A stretch of 44,351 nt of DNA from Aquincolibacterium sp964606385. Lineage in GTDB: Bacteria; Omnitrophota; Omnitrophia; Omnitrophales; Aquincolibacteriaceae. Below the pieces are notes generated by a model, which was not told where the DNA came from, searched no databases, and saw nothing but the letters and a program-made list of their open reading frames with translations. Positions 22,714 to 30,480 of the stretch are shown one piece after another. The translations under genes were made by a program, and so were the position numbers. The stretch is taken from the NCBI GenBank assembly GCA_964606385.1, contig CAZSFZ010000020.1, forward strand, positions 1 through 44,351, given 5' to 3'. How positions within the stretch are numbered: the stretch's first letter is position 1; each line of letters opens with the position of its first letter.

Positions 22714-23804
22714 TGGAAAATCCCCCGTTTGGCCTGGACCTTTTCCTTGCGCTCGGCCGCAAACTTCTCGAGAAGCTCCCGTTCCTGTTTGCCGAGCTTG
22801 GTCGGGACTTCGATATCCACCTTCACATACTCATCCCCCCGGCGGCTCTCCATCCCGATCACCGGCATCCCTTCGCCTTTGATCTTCAACACCTTTCCGC
22901 ACGGCGTCCCGCCCGCGATCTCAAGTTTTGTTTTTCCCGTAAGCGTCGGCACTTCAACCTCGCCTCCCAGTACTGCCACCGTGTACGGGATCAGGACCTC
23001 ACAATAAATATCGTGTCCTTGACGTTCGAAGGTCCTGCTTTTTTTGACGAGGATCTGGATATACAGATCGCCCCGGGACGCGCCTCCCTGTCCCGCTTCG
23101 CCTTCGCCCGTCACACGGAGCCGTGAACCATGCTCAATCCCCGCAGGGATCTTGACCTGGAGCTTGCGCGTTTTCCTCACGCGTCCTTCTCCGCGGCAGG
23201 CCTGGCAGGGTTTTTCAATGGATTCACCTTCCCCCCGGCACCGCCCGCAAGTCCTGCGGAGCGTGAAAAAACCCTGGGAGACCCGGACTTCCCCGCGGCC
23301 TCCGCAATCCGGGCACACCTTCTTTTTGGAACCTTTTTCCGCGCCCGTTCCCTGGCACTCGCCGCACGTTTCCTTGCGCGGGATCTCGAGATCAAAGCTC
23401 TTGCCGGTCAGGACTTCGGTCAGCTCAAGCTCCACCGTATATTCCAGATCCGAGCCCCGCTGTCCGCGGCCGCGGCGTCTTCCACCGCCTCCGCCGAAAA
23501 AATCCTCAAAAAGATCCCCGAAAATATCGCTGAACCCGCCAAAGGCGTCCTGGAACCCTTCAAATCCGGAAAATCCCGCGCCGCCCATGCTGTGGCCGAA
23601 CTGGTCGTAGCGGGCACGCTTGTCGGGATCGCTCAGGACCGCGTAGGCTTCGGCGGCTTCCTTGAATTTTTCCTCGGAGGCTTTATCTCCGGGATTCCGG
23701 TCCGGATGGTATTGGAGCGCGAGTTTGCGGTAGCTCTTCTTGATGGTCTCCCCGTCCGCGGTCCGGGTCACGCTCAACACTTCATAATAATCACGTTTGG
23801 TCAT
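22710..23804 (-). CDS. dnaJ: Chaperone DnaJ (Hsp40)
   Basis: 364 residues from the ATG at 23804; a GTG seven codons upstream (23825) is possible but the family normally begins M-x-K-R-D-Y-Y-E-V-L. J domain with HPD at 33-35, Gly/Phe-rich linker about 70-108, and four C-x-x-C-x-G-x-G zinc motifs (C147/C150, C164/C167, C186/C189, C200/C203), followed by the two beta-barrel substrate-binding domains. DnaJ stimulates the ATPase of DnaK and delivers unfolded clients. DnaK itself is not in this operon. Confidence 0.96.
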   Translation of the reverse strand: MTKRDYYEVLSVTRTADGETIKKSYRKLALQYHPDRNPGDKASEEKFKEAAEAYAVLSDPDKRARYDQFGHSMGGAGFSGFEGFQDAFGGFSDIFGDLFEDFFGGGGGRRRGRGQRGSDLEYTVELELTEVLTGKSFDLEIPRKETCGECQGTGAEKGSKKKVCPDCGGRGEVRVSQGFFTLRRTCGRCRGEGESIEKPCQACRGEGRVRKTRKLQVKIPAGIEHGSRLRVTGEGEAGQGGASRGDLYIQILVKKSRTFERQGHDIYCEVLIPYTVAVLGGEVEVPTLTGKTKLEIAGGTPCGKVLKIKGEGMPVIGMESRRGDEYVKVDIEVPTKLGKQERELLEKFAAERKEKVQAKRGIFQ

Positions 23805-23907
23805 AATTTGGATATCCCGTTCCACGGGCCATGGGCCACGCTACCCGTATGCCGCATGATCCCGAAGTTCTTTCGTGGAACGCGGCCCGTCGTGCGTGGT
23901 GCGAACT
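23805..23907. other. Hairpin-rich spacer between grpE and dnaJ
   Basis: 103 nt where most operons of this kind have dnaK. It contains an 8 bp inverted repeat, CGTTCCAC at 23818-23825 and GTGGAACG at 23875-23882, a small CCCG/CGGG hairpin within it and several GGCC-rich words. No gene is visible. It might be an RNA-processing or attenuation element, or a decayed repeat. Confidence 0.35.
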
Positions 23908-24561
23908 TTAGGTGATCTCGTCTTCTTTCTGGTCGGCAGCGGACTGTTGGGGTGAAACGCGAACACGAACTTTGGCGGCCCTGAGAAGCTTGTCGTGCAA
24001 CATGTAACCGGGTTCAAGCTCGTCCACGATCTGGTCTTCTTTGCCCGCTTCGGCCACATGCGCCACCGCTTCATGAAAATGCGGATCGAAGGTCTGCCCC
24101 TGAGTCTCGACCCGCTTGAGCCCGTGCATTTTAAGGATGTCGATCAATTGTTTCTGGACCCGTTCCACGCCCGAAATCACTGTTGTCAGGTTCTTGCGAA
24201 GATCCTCATAAGCTGAAGCGGTAGCGGAAGCGGCATTGGCATGGCTCACCGCCCGCTCAAAGTTATCCAGCACCGGAAGAATCTCCCGCAAGATCCTTTC
24301 CTGGCTGAATTTAATGAAATCCTCTTTTTCCTTGGCGTTCCGTTTCTTCGCGTTCTCATAATCGGCCGCCGCAAGAAGCAGTTTTTCCCTCAGCCCCTCG
24401 AGCTCGGCGACTTTTTTCTTGAGATCCTCGTATTCCTGCGCGGGGACCTCGACTTTGCCCTCGGGAGCCGGCGCCTTCGTCTCGGACGGATCACGCTTCT
24501 CCTCTTTGGGATCAAATGGATTTTTTTCGTTCGAATGATTTTTCTTGGAATGATGGCTCAT
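23908..24561 (-). CDS. grpE: Nucleotide exchange factor GrpE
   Basis: 217 residues. A charged, Lys/Glu-rich N-terminus (about 1-40) is followed by a long coiled-coil helix (about 40-90, including A-D-Y-E-N-A-K-K-R) and the C-terminal signature F-D-P-H-F-H-E-A-V-A-H with G-Y-M-L-H-D-K-L-L-R-A-A-K-V-R-V. GrpE dimers release ADP from DnaK. The ATG overlaps the hrcA stop by 1 nt (TAATG). Confidence 0.96.
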   Translation of the reverse strand: MSHHSKKNHSNEKNPFDPKEEKRDPSETKAPAPEGKVEVPAQEYEDLKKKVAELEGLREKLLLAAADYENAKKRNAKEKEDFIKFSQERILREILPVLDNFERAVSHANAASATASAYEDLRKNLTTVISGVERVQKQLIDILKMHGLKRVETQGQTFDPHFHEAVAHVAEAGKEDQIVDELEPGYMLHDKLLRAAKVRVRVSPQQSAADQKEDEIT

Positions 24562-25340
24562 TAAAGCTCAGGCTCCTTAGGCTCCAGTATTTCACCGATG
24601 GCCGCTGCCATGCGGGACACCAGGGGAATGATGCGGCGGTACGGCATGCGCTTCGGCCCCAGGATCGCGATCACGCCCTGGCGGTCTTTTCCCGCGGCGT
24701 AGCGGGCCGTCACGATCGCGCAATCTTCCAGGGCCTCGTTCGAATTTTCACGCCCTACGGAAACCGACACCTGGTTCGGATCCGCGTGCGAAAGCAACAG
24801 GCGCACTAGCGCCAGTTTCTCTTCGAGGATCCCGACAAGATTCCTCACCTTGCGGACGTCCTGGAATTCCGGTTTTTCAAGGATGTAAGGAAGGCCCTGC
24901 AGCGAACATTTGCGCCGCTCGGCAAGTTCCGCGGCCGTGATTTCCGCGGCAGGCATAAGCGTCAAACCGACTTCTTGGGACAGGGACGAAAGAAGAAGCG
25001 AAACATGATCCAGAAAATCCTCCAAAACCCCGCGCCCGGCCACCGGTCCCAGCGTCTCGCCCAAGCGCTCCAGGGGATGCGAGACCGCCGCGTCAAAGGA
25101 AGTATGATCTACATAATAACGATATCCATGGTCGGTCGGGACACGGCCGGAGGAGGTATGGGGATGCGTCAAATACCCCAGCTCTTCCAAAGCCCCCATC
25201 TCGTTACGGATGGTCGCCGGGGAGAAGGAAATAGCGTATTTTTCCGCGATCAGGCGGGACCCGACCGGCTGGGTGGTCTCAATATGCGTTTCGATGACAC
25301 CCCGGAGGATGTCTTTTTGCCTAGGGGATAAGGTTTCCAT
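24561..25340 (-). CDS. hrcA: Heat-inducible transcription repressor HrcA (short form)
   Basis: 259 residues, about 80 fewer than typical HrcA. The N-terminal winged helix is intact (L-S-P-R-Q-K-D-I-L-R, Q-P-V-G-S-R, S-P-A-T-I-R-N-E-M) with the S-S-G-R-V-P-T-D-x-G-Y-R-Y-Y-V-D block, and the C-terminal L-G-P-K-R-M-P-Y-R-R-I-I-P-L-V is present. The missing length is therefore in the central inserted dimerisation domain. HrcA represses chaperone operons through CIRCE operators. No CIRCE repeat (TTAGCACTC-N9-GAGTGCTAA) is visible upstream here. First gene of hrcA-grpE-dnaJ. Confidence 0.93.
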   Translation of the reverse strand: METLSPRQKDILRGVIETHIETTQPVGSRLIAEKYAISFSPATIRNEMGALEELGYLTHPHTSSGRVPTDHGYRYYVDHTSFDAAVSHPLERLGETLGPVAGRGVLEDFLDHVSLLLSSLSQEVGLTLMPAAEITAAELAERRKCSLQGLPYILEKPEFQDVRKVRNLVGILEEKLALVRLLLSHADPNQVSVSVGRENSNEALEDCAIVTARYAAGKDRQGVIAILGPKRMPYRRIIPLVSRMAAAIGEILEPKEPEL

Positions 25341-25399
25341 AAGAGCGGGTATGATAGCAAAAAAAAGGTCCTATGAAAAGCGGGTGTTGCATACCTCCA

Positions 25400-25440
25400 A
25401 AAATGAAAAACCGGACCTCCCCTTCCGGAGAGATCCGGCT
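25400..25440 (-). terminator. Rho-independent terminator after the Spy-like gene
   Basis: Read on the minus strand, CCGGA (25438-25434) pairs with TCCGG (25415-25411), with an additional inner GGAG/CTCC pairing, and the stem is followed by T-rich sequence. It lies 23 nt past the stop at 25463 and separates the sigma-factor operon from hrcA. Confidence 0.75.
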
Positions 25441-25462
25441 TCCCAAGCTATCAACTTGAAGC

Positions 25463-25957
25463 TTATTCCTGATCCGGTCCGGGGCCCCGACCTTTCTTGC
25501 CCCAGTGATCTTTCATTTTGCCCATCCGCTCCTGATGCTTGGCCTGCATCTTCGCGAATTGCTCGGGCGTCAGGATCTCCTTCATAGCGAAAACGCCGTC
25601 GATCATCTGGGAGAACATCTGCGCCTTCAGCGAATTCACTTCGGCGATCAATCCGGCCACATCGGCTTCCTTGGTCCCCGGCTTGGCGATCTCCTGATGA
25701 AGCGCCTGCATTTTCGTCTTTAACTGCTCACGGAGCGCTTTATTGGCTTCGCGTTTGGATTCGCGCTGCGCTTTGAGCTTGTCCTTCTGTTCCTGGGTCA
25801 GGTTGAGCTCTTTAAAGAACCCTTTGGGCTCCGCTCCTTCATAGCCTGGTCCGTCATCGCCGGGACCGCCCCCCTGAGGTTCGGCATAAGCCAACGGGCT
25901 CACCGCCATCAGTCCCACGATCAGTACCGCCATCAACTTCTTTAGTGCATTTTCCAT
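25463..25957 (-). CDS. Spy/CpxP-like periplasmic LTxxQ protein
   Basis: 164 residues from the ATG at 25957, which has a GGGAGG Shine-Dalgarno. A signal peptide ends near A25 (P-L-A-Y-A). The mature, highly helical and charged chain carries two L-T-x-x-Q motifs, L-T-Q-E-Q (53-57) and L-T-P-E-Q (129-133), as in Spy, CpxP, ZraP and the metal sensors CnrX/NccX. These proteins chaperone periplasmic proteins or sense metal or envelope stress. It is the third gene after an ECF sigma factor and its anti-sigma factor, so it may be the periplasmic sensor or the main output of that switch. Confidence 0.75.
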   Translation of the reverse strand: MENALKKLMAVLIVGLMAVSPLAYAEPQGGGPGDDGPGYEGAEPKGFFKELNLTQEQKDKLKAQRESKREANKALREQLKTKMQALHQEIAKPGTKEADVAGLIAEVNSLKAQMFSQMIDGVFAMKEILTPEQFAKMQAKHQERMGKMKDHWGKKGRGPGPDQE

Positions 25958-26019
25958 GTTCGCACCCTCCCTTTTCTTTTTCTGTGTTATAAGACAAACC
26001 GCGTCCCGAAAAAGTTCCC

Positions 26020-26517
26020 TCACCGGCCTATCTCGTCTAGCACCCCGGTATAATCCTTCAGATCTCCGTTCAGAAGTTCGGTATTCCCGGCTTGGAGACC
26101 ATTCATGACCGTCATCTGTTCGGAGAGATAGGCATAGGCCGGATCCACCTGCCCGGACGGCCATTGCACCATCACGACCACCACGAGGATCATCGCTGTC
26201 ACGAACGCTACACGGAATACCGGTTGATAGATCCTTCCAAAAGGTTCAAGAAAATCCGCCAGTTTACCGAACCAGTTTTCAGACTTCGCTTGCCCCAATT
26301 CGATCCTCTCCCGGATCCTTTCCCAGACAATACCGTCGGGCTGCAGTTCCCGGCCGTCCTTGAAAGAAGCCATGGAACTTTTTTGAACCGCCGCCAAAAA
26401 TCCGCGGCAATCCTGGCATACTTTCAAATGCCGTTCGACCTCGGCCTGCTCCCTGGATCCGAGTTCATGATCCACATATCCCGTTATGAGCCGGTCCTGC
26501 GCTTTTTTACATTCCAT
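26020..26517 (-). CDS. Membrane anti-sigma factor with zinc-finger (ZAS/zf-HC2) domain
   Basis: 165 residues. The N-terminal anti-sigma domain contains H30-x3-C34-x2-C37 (H-L-K-V-C-Q-D-C). One transmembrane helix spans about 101-118, leaving a C-terminal periplasmic tail of about 45 residues. The start overlaps the end of the ECF sigma gene by 11 nt. It is expected to hold the sigma factor at the membrane and release it on an envelope signal. Confidence 0.85.
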   Translation of the reverse strand: MECKKAQDRLITGYVDHELGSREQAEVERHLKVCQDCRGFLAAVQKSSMASFKDGRELQPDGIVWERIRERIELGQAKSENWFGKLADFLEPFGRIYQPVFRVAFVTAMILVVVVMVQWPSGQVDPAYAYLSEQMTVMNGLQAGNTELLNGDLKDYTGVLDEIGR

Positions 26518-27070
26518 GGCTCGCCACCTCCCTTTGTCCGAGGGCCATCAGGGCCTCACGGGCCCTTTTAAGTCTCGATCGGACCGTATTGATATTGATG
26601 CTAAGGCTCCTTGCGATCTCCTGATAATCCAGCCCCTCGATCTCACGCAGCACGATACAGGCCCGCTGATCCGGATTCAGCTGATCGAGCAAAACTTTGA
26701 GCCGCGCGGCCGTTTCCCCCGCCTCGATCCCTTTCCCGGCATCGGGCTGTGTAACCGTGGCAGGATCCTCGAAAACCTCTTCCACTTCGCGCGTCGTAAC
26801 CCGGCTTCTTTTTTTCGCGTGATTGAGCGCCGTATTCACCGCAACCCGGTAAAGCCAGGTCTTGAAGGACGATTCAAATTTGAAGGCACGGAGATGCTGA
26901 TGGACCTTCAAGAACACATCCTGGGTCACTTCCTCAGCGTCGTGTTTTTTGTTCACGACACGGTACGCCAAGGTATAGACATATCCGGAAGCCCTTTGAT
27001 AGATCTCCCGAAAAGCACCCATGTCACCCTCCCCGGCCCTCTGGATCAATTCCCGCTCAATCTCTTGCAT
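26507..27070 (-). CDS. ECF-type RNA polymerase sigma factor (RpoE/SigW-like)
   Basis: 187 residues, the usual ECF length. Region 2 includes D-A-E-E-V-T-Q-D-V-F-L-K-V and F-K-T-W-L-Y-R-V-A-V-N; region 4 contains L-D-Y-Q-E-I-A-R-S-L and the helix-turn-helix N-I-N-T-V-R-S-R-L-K-R-A-R. There is no region 3. It recruits RNA polymerase to extracytoplasmic stress promoters and is controlled by the anti-sigma factor encoded immediately downstream. Confidence 0.93.
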   Translation of the reverse strand: MQEIERELIQRAGEGDMGAFREIYQRASGYVYTLAYRVVNKKHDAEEVTQDVFLKVHQHLRAFKFESSFKTWLYRVAVNTALNHAKKRSRVTTREVEEVFEDPATVTQPDAGKGIEAGETAARLKVLLDQLNPDQRACIVLREIEGLDYQEIARSLSININTVRSRLKRAREALMALGQREVASHGM

Positions 27071-27096
27071 TGTTTTGAACTCCAGGTTCCGCCGAC

Positions 27097-27125
27097 TTAG
27101 ACCTCAGGCGATACGATTTAGTTCC
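27097..27125 (-). promoter_or_regulatory. Candidate ECF-dependent promoter of the sigma-factor operon
   Basis: On the minus strand GGAACT (27125-27120), a 17 nt spacer and GTCTAA (27102-27097) lie 27 nt upstream of the sigma-factor ATG. This resembles the GGAACTT / TCTRA boxes of RpoE-type sigma factors and would make the operon self-activating. The rest of the 204 nt gap (27071-27274) is AT-rich near the following plus-strand gene; no other gene is seen. Confidence 0.45.
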
Positions 27126-27274
27126 CATGATATTTAAGGATCAGGGTGTCTGAGCGTGTCATTTTAGACCATATTATCGGTATTCCCTTTTTTTGTTACA
27201 CATTTTTTGAGACCATGTTTTTTATTACATGTTAGACTTTATTGCCTTTTCCGAAAGGGGCGGGAATCACAAAA

Positions 27275-30055
27275 ATGAAACATATTTATATAAAAAAGAC
27301 AATCGGCGCCGCGTTGGCGATCCTCATCCTCCTGGGTCCGCCTTCAGGTTTGGCCGTGACGGCCGATGATGCGGCACCGTCCGTGCCGCCGGAAATCCCC
27401 CTACCGGAACCTCCGGCACCCGCCGCGGAAGGAACCGCGCCGCCGGAACCTGTTTATTACAAGCCCGGTTCCCTTTCGATACGGGGAGCCCTGCCTCCCG
27501 ACATGATCCGGGGGCCTCAAGACATTTCGATCACGGAACCTCTTTATATTGTTTCAGAGCCCGATTTCTATACCTTGAGCCAAACCCTGCCGCTCTCTGA
27601 CGCGGCACGGCTCTTCCTGGAAGAAACGTTGATCCCGAATGAATCGGTTTATTTTCTTCCCGGAACGGGGGTCGACAACAAGACCGGCATGCCGTACGAC
27701 CACATCCGGATCCGCCTTAAGGAAAATCTCCTGAGCGAGGTCGGAAATTATACCGCGGCCTCCAAATTGTCCCTCTTGATCCCCTTCCTGCTCAAGGTCA
27801 TCCAGAAAAACCCTTATTACCGTCAGGTTAAAATGACCCCGGAGGAAGCCTCCAAGAAACTGAAGCAGATCCTGAACACGCTGATCGATTACAACAAAAA
27901 ATATCCCGATTACGGCGGCTTCCTTCCCTGGGTCGACATACGCCCGAACGGGACCATCGCGCCGGCCTCCACAAAAGTACCATCGCTTGATAACGGGCAA
28001 ATGACCTGGGCCCTCGCCGCCGTGGTGGCCAGCCTCGAAGACGCCCCGGACCCCGAGCTCCGCAAGCTCGCGAGCATGGCGCAAATGCTGCTTCACAGCC
28101 AGGATTATAAAAAATTTTACGACGAAAAATTGAAGCTCCTGCACGGCACGATCCAGTTCGATACCGAGACCCGCGAATGGAGCGGGGACGCCACGTATTA
28201 CATCAACGATATGTTCGAAGGAACGCTCGCCGTGCTCTGGGGTGTCCTGAACGGCCAAATCCCGGAAGAAGCCTGGGACAACCTGGCCGTCCCCACGATC
28301 GAGTACATCACGGAGAACGGGGAAAAGATCACGACGCTCGCGGGATTCCGCGCCTCTTTCCACGAGCACTGGGCCCTGGCCTACCTCCCCGTCATGAGTT
28401 CGGCCCTGGCGCCACTTTACCAGAATTACCTTTACGCGCAGGCGGACCATGCCCGCAGAAACCATCTCCCGGGATTCCTCAGCACCGCCTATGACCCTAA
28501 GGGCATCTACCGCCAGATGGGCGTCGCCTCGATCGCCTACAATCCCGTGGACCGGACCGATGTTGCCGTACTTTTTGCCACCGCCATGGGAATGCTGATC
28601 TCCCCGACCGTCGGGGCGTCCTGGCTCATCAAGTTCTACTCCTTCAAGAATTTCGTCACACCGTACGGCGGCTATGAATCCGTGGGCCGGGACGGCTACG
28701 CGGATATTTTTACGGCCGACGCGAAGGGTATGACGCTTCTTGCCGCGAGCGGCGGCGTGGTCGACGAGATCAACAAGTACCTGAATGAGCGCACCGTGCC
28801 GCGCACGAGCATTCCGATGAACGTGAAACTCATCGAACTCCTGCACGCGAAATACAAGCAAATGATGTCCGCGCGGGACCACCGCCCGATCTTTTTTCCG
28901 TCCAAGCCTTTTCCCGCGCCTCCGGAGGACCCGATCACGGTCCATATCCAAAAACCTCCCGACGCCGGCGATTTTTATGACGTGACGGCGCACCTGCAGA
29001 ACGGCCACCTGCACGGGAAAAACGTCCGTTCCGTCGGCCGGAAGACCCTGGAAAATGACGTTTCCCCCGGCCAGCCTATTCAGTTCGAATTCGATATCCC
29101 CGCTTACTATGCTTATTTCGATCAGTGGGCCTTTCGCGGCACCTACGTGGACAAGGCGGTCCGTATCGCCGATATCCGCTACGTCACCATGACCGTCCCC
29201 CGATGGGAAGCCCCCGAGATCTTCGAGCTTGAGATCAAAAGCGACGATATCACGCTCGCGACCGTCATCGTCAATACGAACAAACCCGGAAAGATCTCGG
29301 AAGACGGGAACTGGAAAACCCTCGTGGAACGGATCACGCCCATCCCGGAGTCGGACGACAAACCCTTCAACTACATTTCCGTGGCCATCCATGACCCGCG
29401 TTACCTCCTCGGAGAATTTACGCAGGTCAGCCGCGACGGAACGATCGTCCTGAAGGATATCGGCCTTTACAAAAAATTCCCGTTCACGGATATGCCGGAA
29501 CCTCCGGTCACCGAACAGCTCCGGGACAACACCGAGCTGGAATTGATACGGTATTGGCGGCTAAGCCATGGCGATCTGCCCTTTTTGAGGGACGCTCAAC
29601 GCGGGAGCTACCGTTTTTCGGGACGCCTGGGGTGGCGCGGCGGGTACATTCCTTACACGAACCTTTCAAGGTTCCGTTATCTTTATATCAAAGTCCGGAA
29701 CGCCGTGGAAAAGAGCTGCGGCTGTTTTTATGTGGAGCTCAAACACGAATCCGACCAGCTTCTTGGAGAAAAGATCCCGATCCACATGCCCCCGGACCAG
29801 CAGTGGCGCATTTTTGAGATCCCAATCCCGGCAAATATCCGCTATACCTTCAATTACATCGCGATCTCGGACCCTTTTGCCGATTTTGAATTAGGGTCGC
29901 TTCTTCTCGCGCCCGTCGAGATCACGGGCAATCACGGCGCTATCGAAAAAATCGCCTATGTCCCACGTGAGCATAAACCCCTCGAATGCACCCACCGTCC
30001 TTGCCCCGCGACCGTGGCTGATAAGGCCCCTCTGAGCGTCTCCCCGGTGGCGTAG
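27275..30055 (+). CDS. Secreted glucoamylase-like toroid protein with C-terminal beta-sandwich domains
   Basis: 926 residues from the ATG at 27275 (AAAGGGG Shine-Dalgarno about 14 nt upstream; another in-frame ATG at 27242 precedes the signal peptide). Signal peptide about 1-27, Pro/Glu-rich linker about 30-65. About 115-530 is helical and resembles glucoamylase-like alpha/alpha toroids: G-V-D-N-K-T-G-M-P-Y-D-H, Y-Y-I-N-D-M-F-E-G-T, L-Y-A-Q-A-D-H-A-R-R-N-H-L-P-G-F-L-S. The same landmarks recur in the toroid of the giant protein. About 553-735 and 741-885 look like beta-sandwich, carbohydrate-binding-type domains. Probably a periplasmic or secreted glycan-active or glycan-binding protein. Catalytic activity is not shown by any motif. 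Followed by a strong terminator. Confidence 0.75.
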   Translation: MKHIYIKKTIGAALAILILLGPPSGLAVTADDAAPSVPPEIPLPEPPAPAAEGTAPPEPVYYKPGSLSIRGALPPDMIRGPQDISITEPLYIVSEPDFYTLSQTLPLSDAARLFLEETLIPNESVYFLPGTGVDNKTGMPYDHIRIRLKENLLSEVGNYTAASKLSLLIPFLLKVIQKNPYYRQVKMTPEEASKKLKQILNTLIDYNKKYPDYGGFLPWVDIRPNGTIAPASTKVPSLDNGQMTWALAAVVASLEDAPDPELRKLASMAQMLLHSQDYKKFYDEKLKLLHGTIQFDTETREWSGDATYYINDMFEGTLAVLWGVLNGQIPEEAWDNLAVPTIEYITENGEKITTLAGFRASFHEHWALAYLPVMSSALAPLYQNYLYAQADHARRNHLPGFLSTAYDPKGIYRQMGVASIAYNPVDRTDVAVLFATAMGMLISPTVGASWLIKFYSFKNFVTPYGGYESVGRDGYADIFTADAKGMTLLAASGGVVDEINKYLNERTVPRTSIPMNVKLIELLHAKYKQMMSARDHRPIFFPSKPFPAPPEDPITVHIQKPPDAGDFYDVTAHLQNGHLHGKNVRSVGRKTLENDVSPGQPIQFEFDIPAYYAYFDQWAFRGTYVDKAVRIADIRYVTMTVPRWEAPEIFELEIKSDDITLATVIVNTNKPGKISEDGNWKTLVERITPIPESDDKPFNYISVAIHDPRYLLGEFTQVSRDGTIVLKDIGLYKKFPFTDMPEPPVTEQLRDNTELELIRYWRLSHGDLPFLRDAQRGSYRFSGRLGWRGGYIPYTNLSRFRYLYIKVRNAVEKSCGCFYVELKHESDQLLGEKIPIHMPPDQQWRIFEIPIPANIRYTFNYIAISDPFADFELGSLLLAPVEITGNHGAIEKIAYVPREHKPLECTHRPCPATVADKAPLSVSPVA

Positions 30056-30071
30056 TCCGCTCCTCGAAACA

Positions 30072-30110
30072 AAAAAAATGGCCCGATCACAAGGACCGGG
30101 CCATTTTTGA
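30072..30110. terminator. Bidirectional rho-independent terminator
   Basis: AAAAATGGCCCG (30074-30085) pairs with CGGGCCATTTTT (30097-30108) around a short loop. It lies between the converging toroid-protein gene and the small secreted gene that ends at 30130, and its A and T tracts allow action on both strands. Confidence 0.88.
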
Positions 30111-30129
30111 TCTTACAAAAGCCGAGGGA

Positions 30130-30402
30130 TCAGAAACCCAGCTTCTTTTTCATATCGTTTCCAGCCTTCTGGGCTTCCTTCATCGCTTTTTCAGCTTCAC
30201 GCTTGGTACAGGCCGCAACGCGTTCCGCCTTTCGCTGCGCAAGGACCTGGTTCTTCTCCATATCCTTCTTGCCGATCGTCGCAAACCAATCGCCCATGTC
30301 ATCGATCGGCGTATTCTTGGTACAATCCACGGCTGCGAAAGCGGTCACGGAAAGTCCAAGCATGAGAGCGAGAACCAAAGACCCGACTAAAAGTTTACGC
30401 AT
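30130..30402 (-). CDS. Small secreted helical protein, unknown function
   Basis: 90 residues. Signal peptide about 1-23 (cut after A-F-A). The mature 67 residues contain two Cys (positions 27 and 65) and a Lys/Ala/Glu-rich amphipathic helix at the C-terminus. AAAGGGGA precedes the ATG. Single gene between two terminator-like or AT-rich gaps. No family recognised. Confidence 0.65.
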   Translation of the reverse strand: MRKLLVGSLVLALMLGLSVTAFAAVDCTKNTPIDDMGDWFATIGKKDMEKNQVLAQRKAERVAACTKREAEKAMKEAQKAGNDMKKKLGF

Positions 30403-30480
30403 GATGATTCCCCTTTCGTTAGGTTGACTCTTTTTAAAAACACGGTTTTCATTATAAACTGAAATTTTTACTCCGCAACT

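Noticed and set aside
25341..25399. Search for a CIRCE operator upstream of hrcA
   Set aside because: No TTAGCACTC/GAGTGCTAA inverted repeat or close variant could be found by eye.
27554..29392. 612-residue minus-strand frame opposite the toroid-protein gene
   Set aside because: Antisense-like composition rich in Gly, Val, Arg and Asp, no motifs, and the plus strand encodes a secreted protein with signal peptide, ribosome site and terminator.
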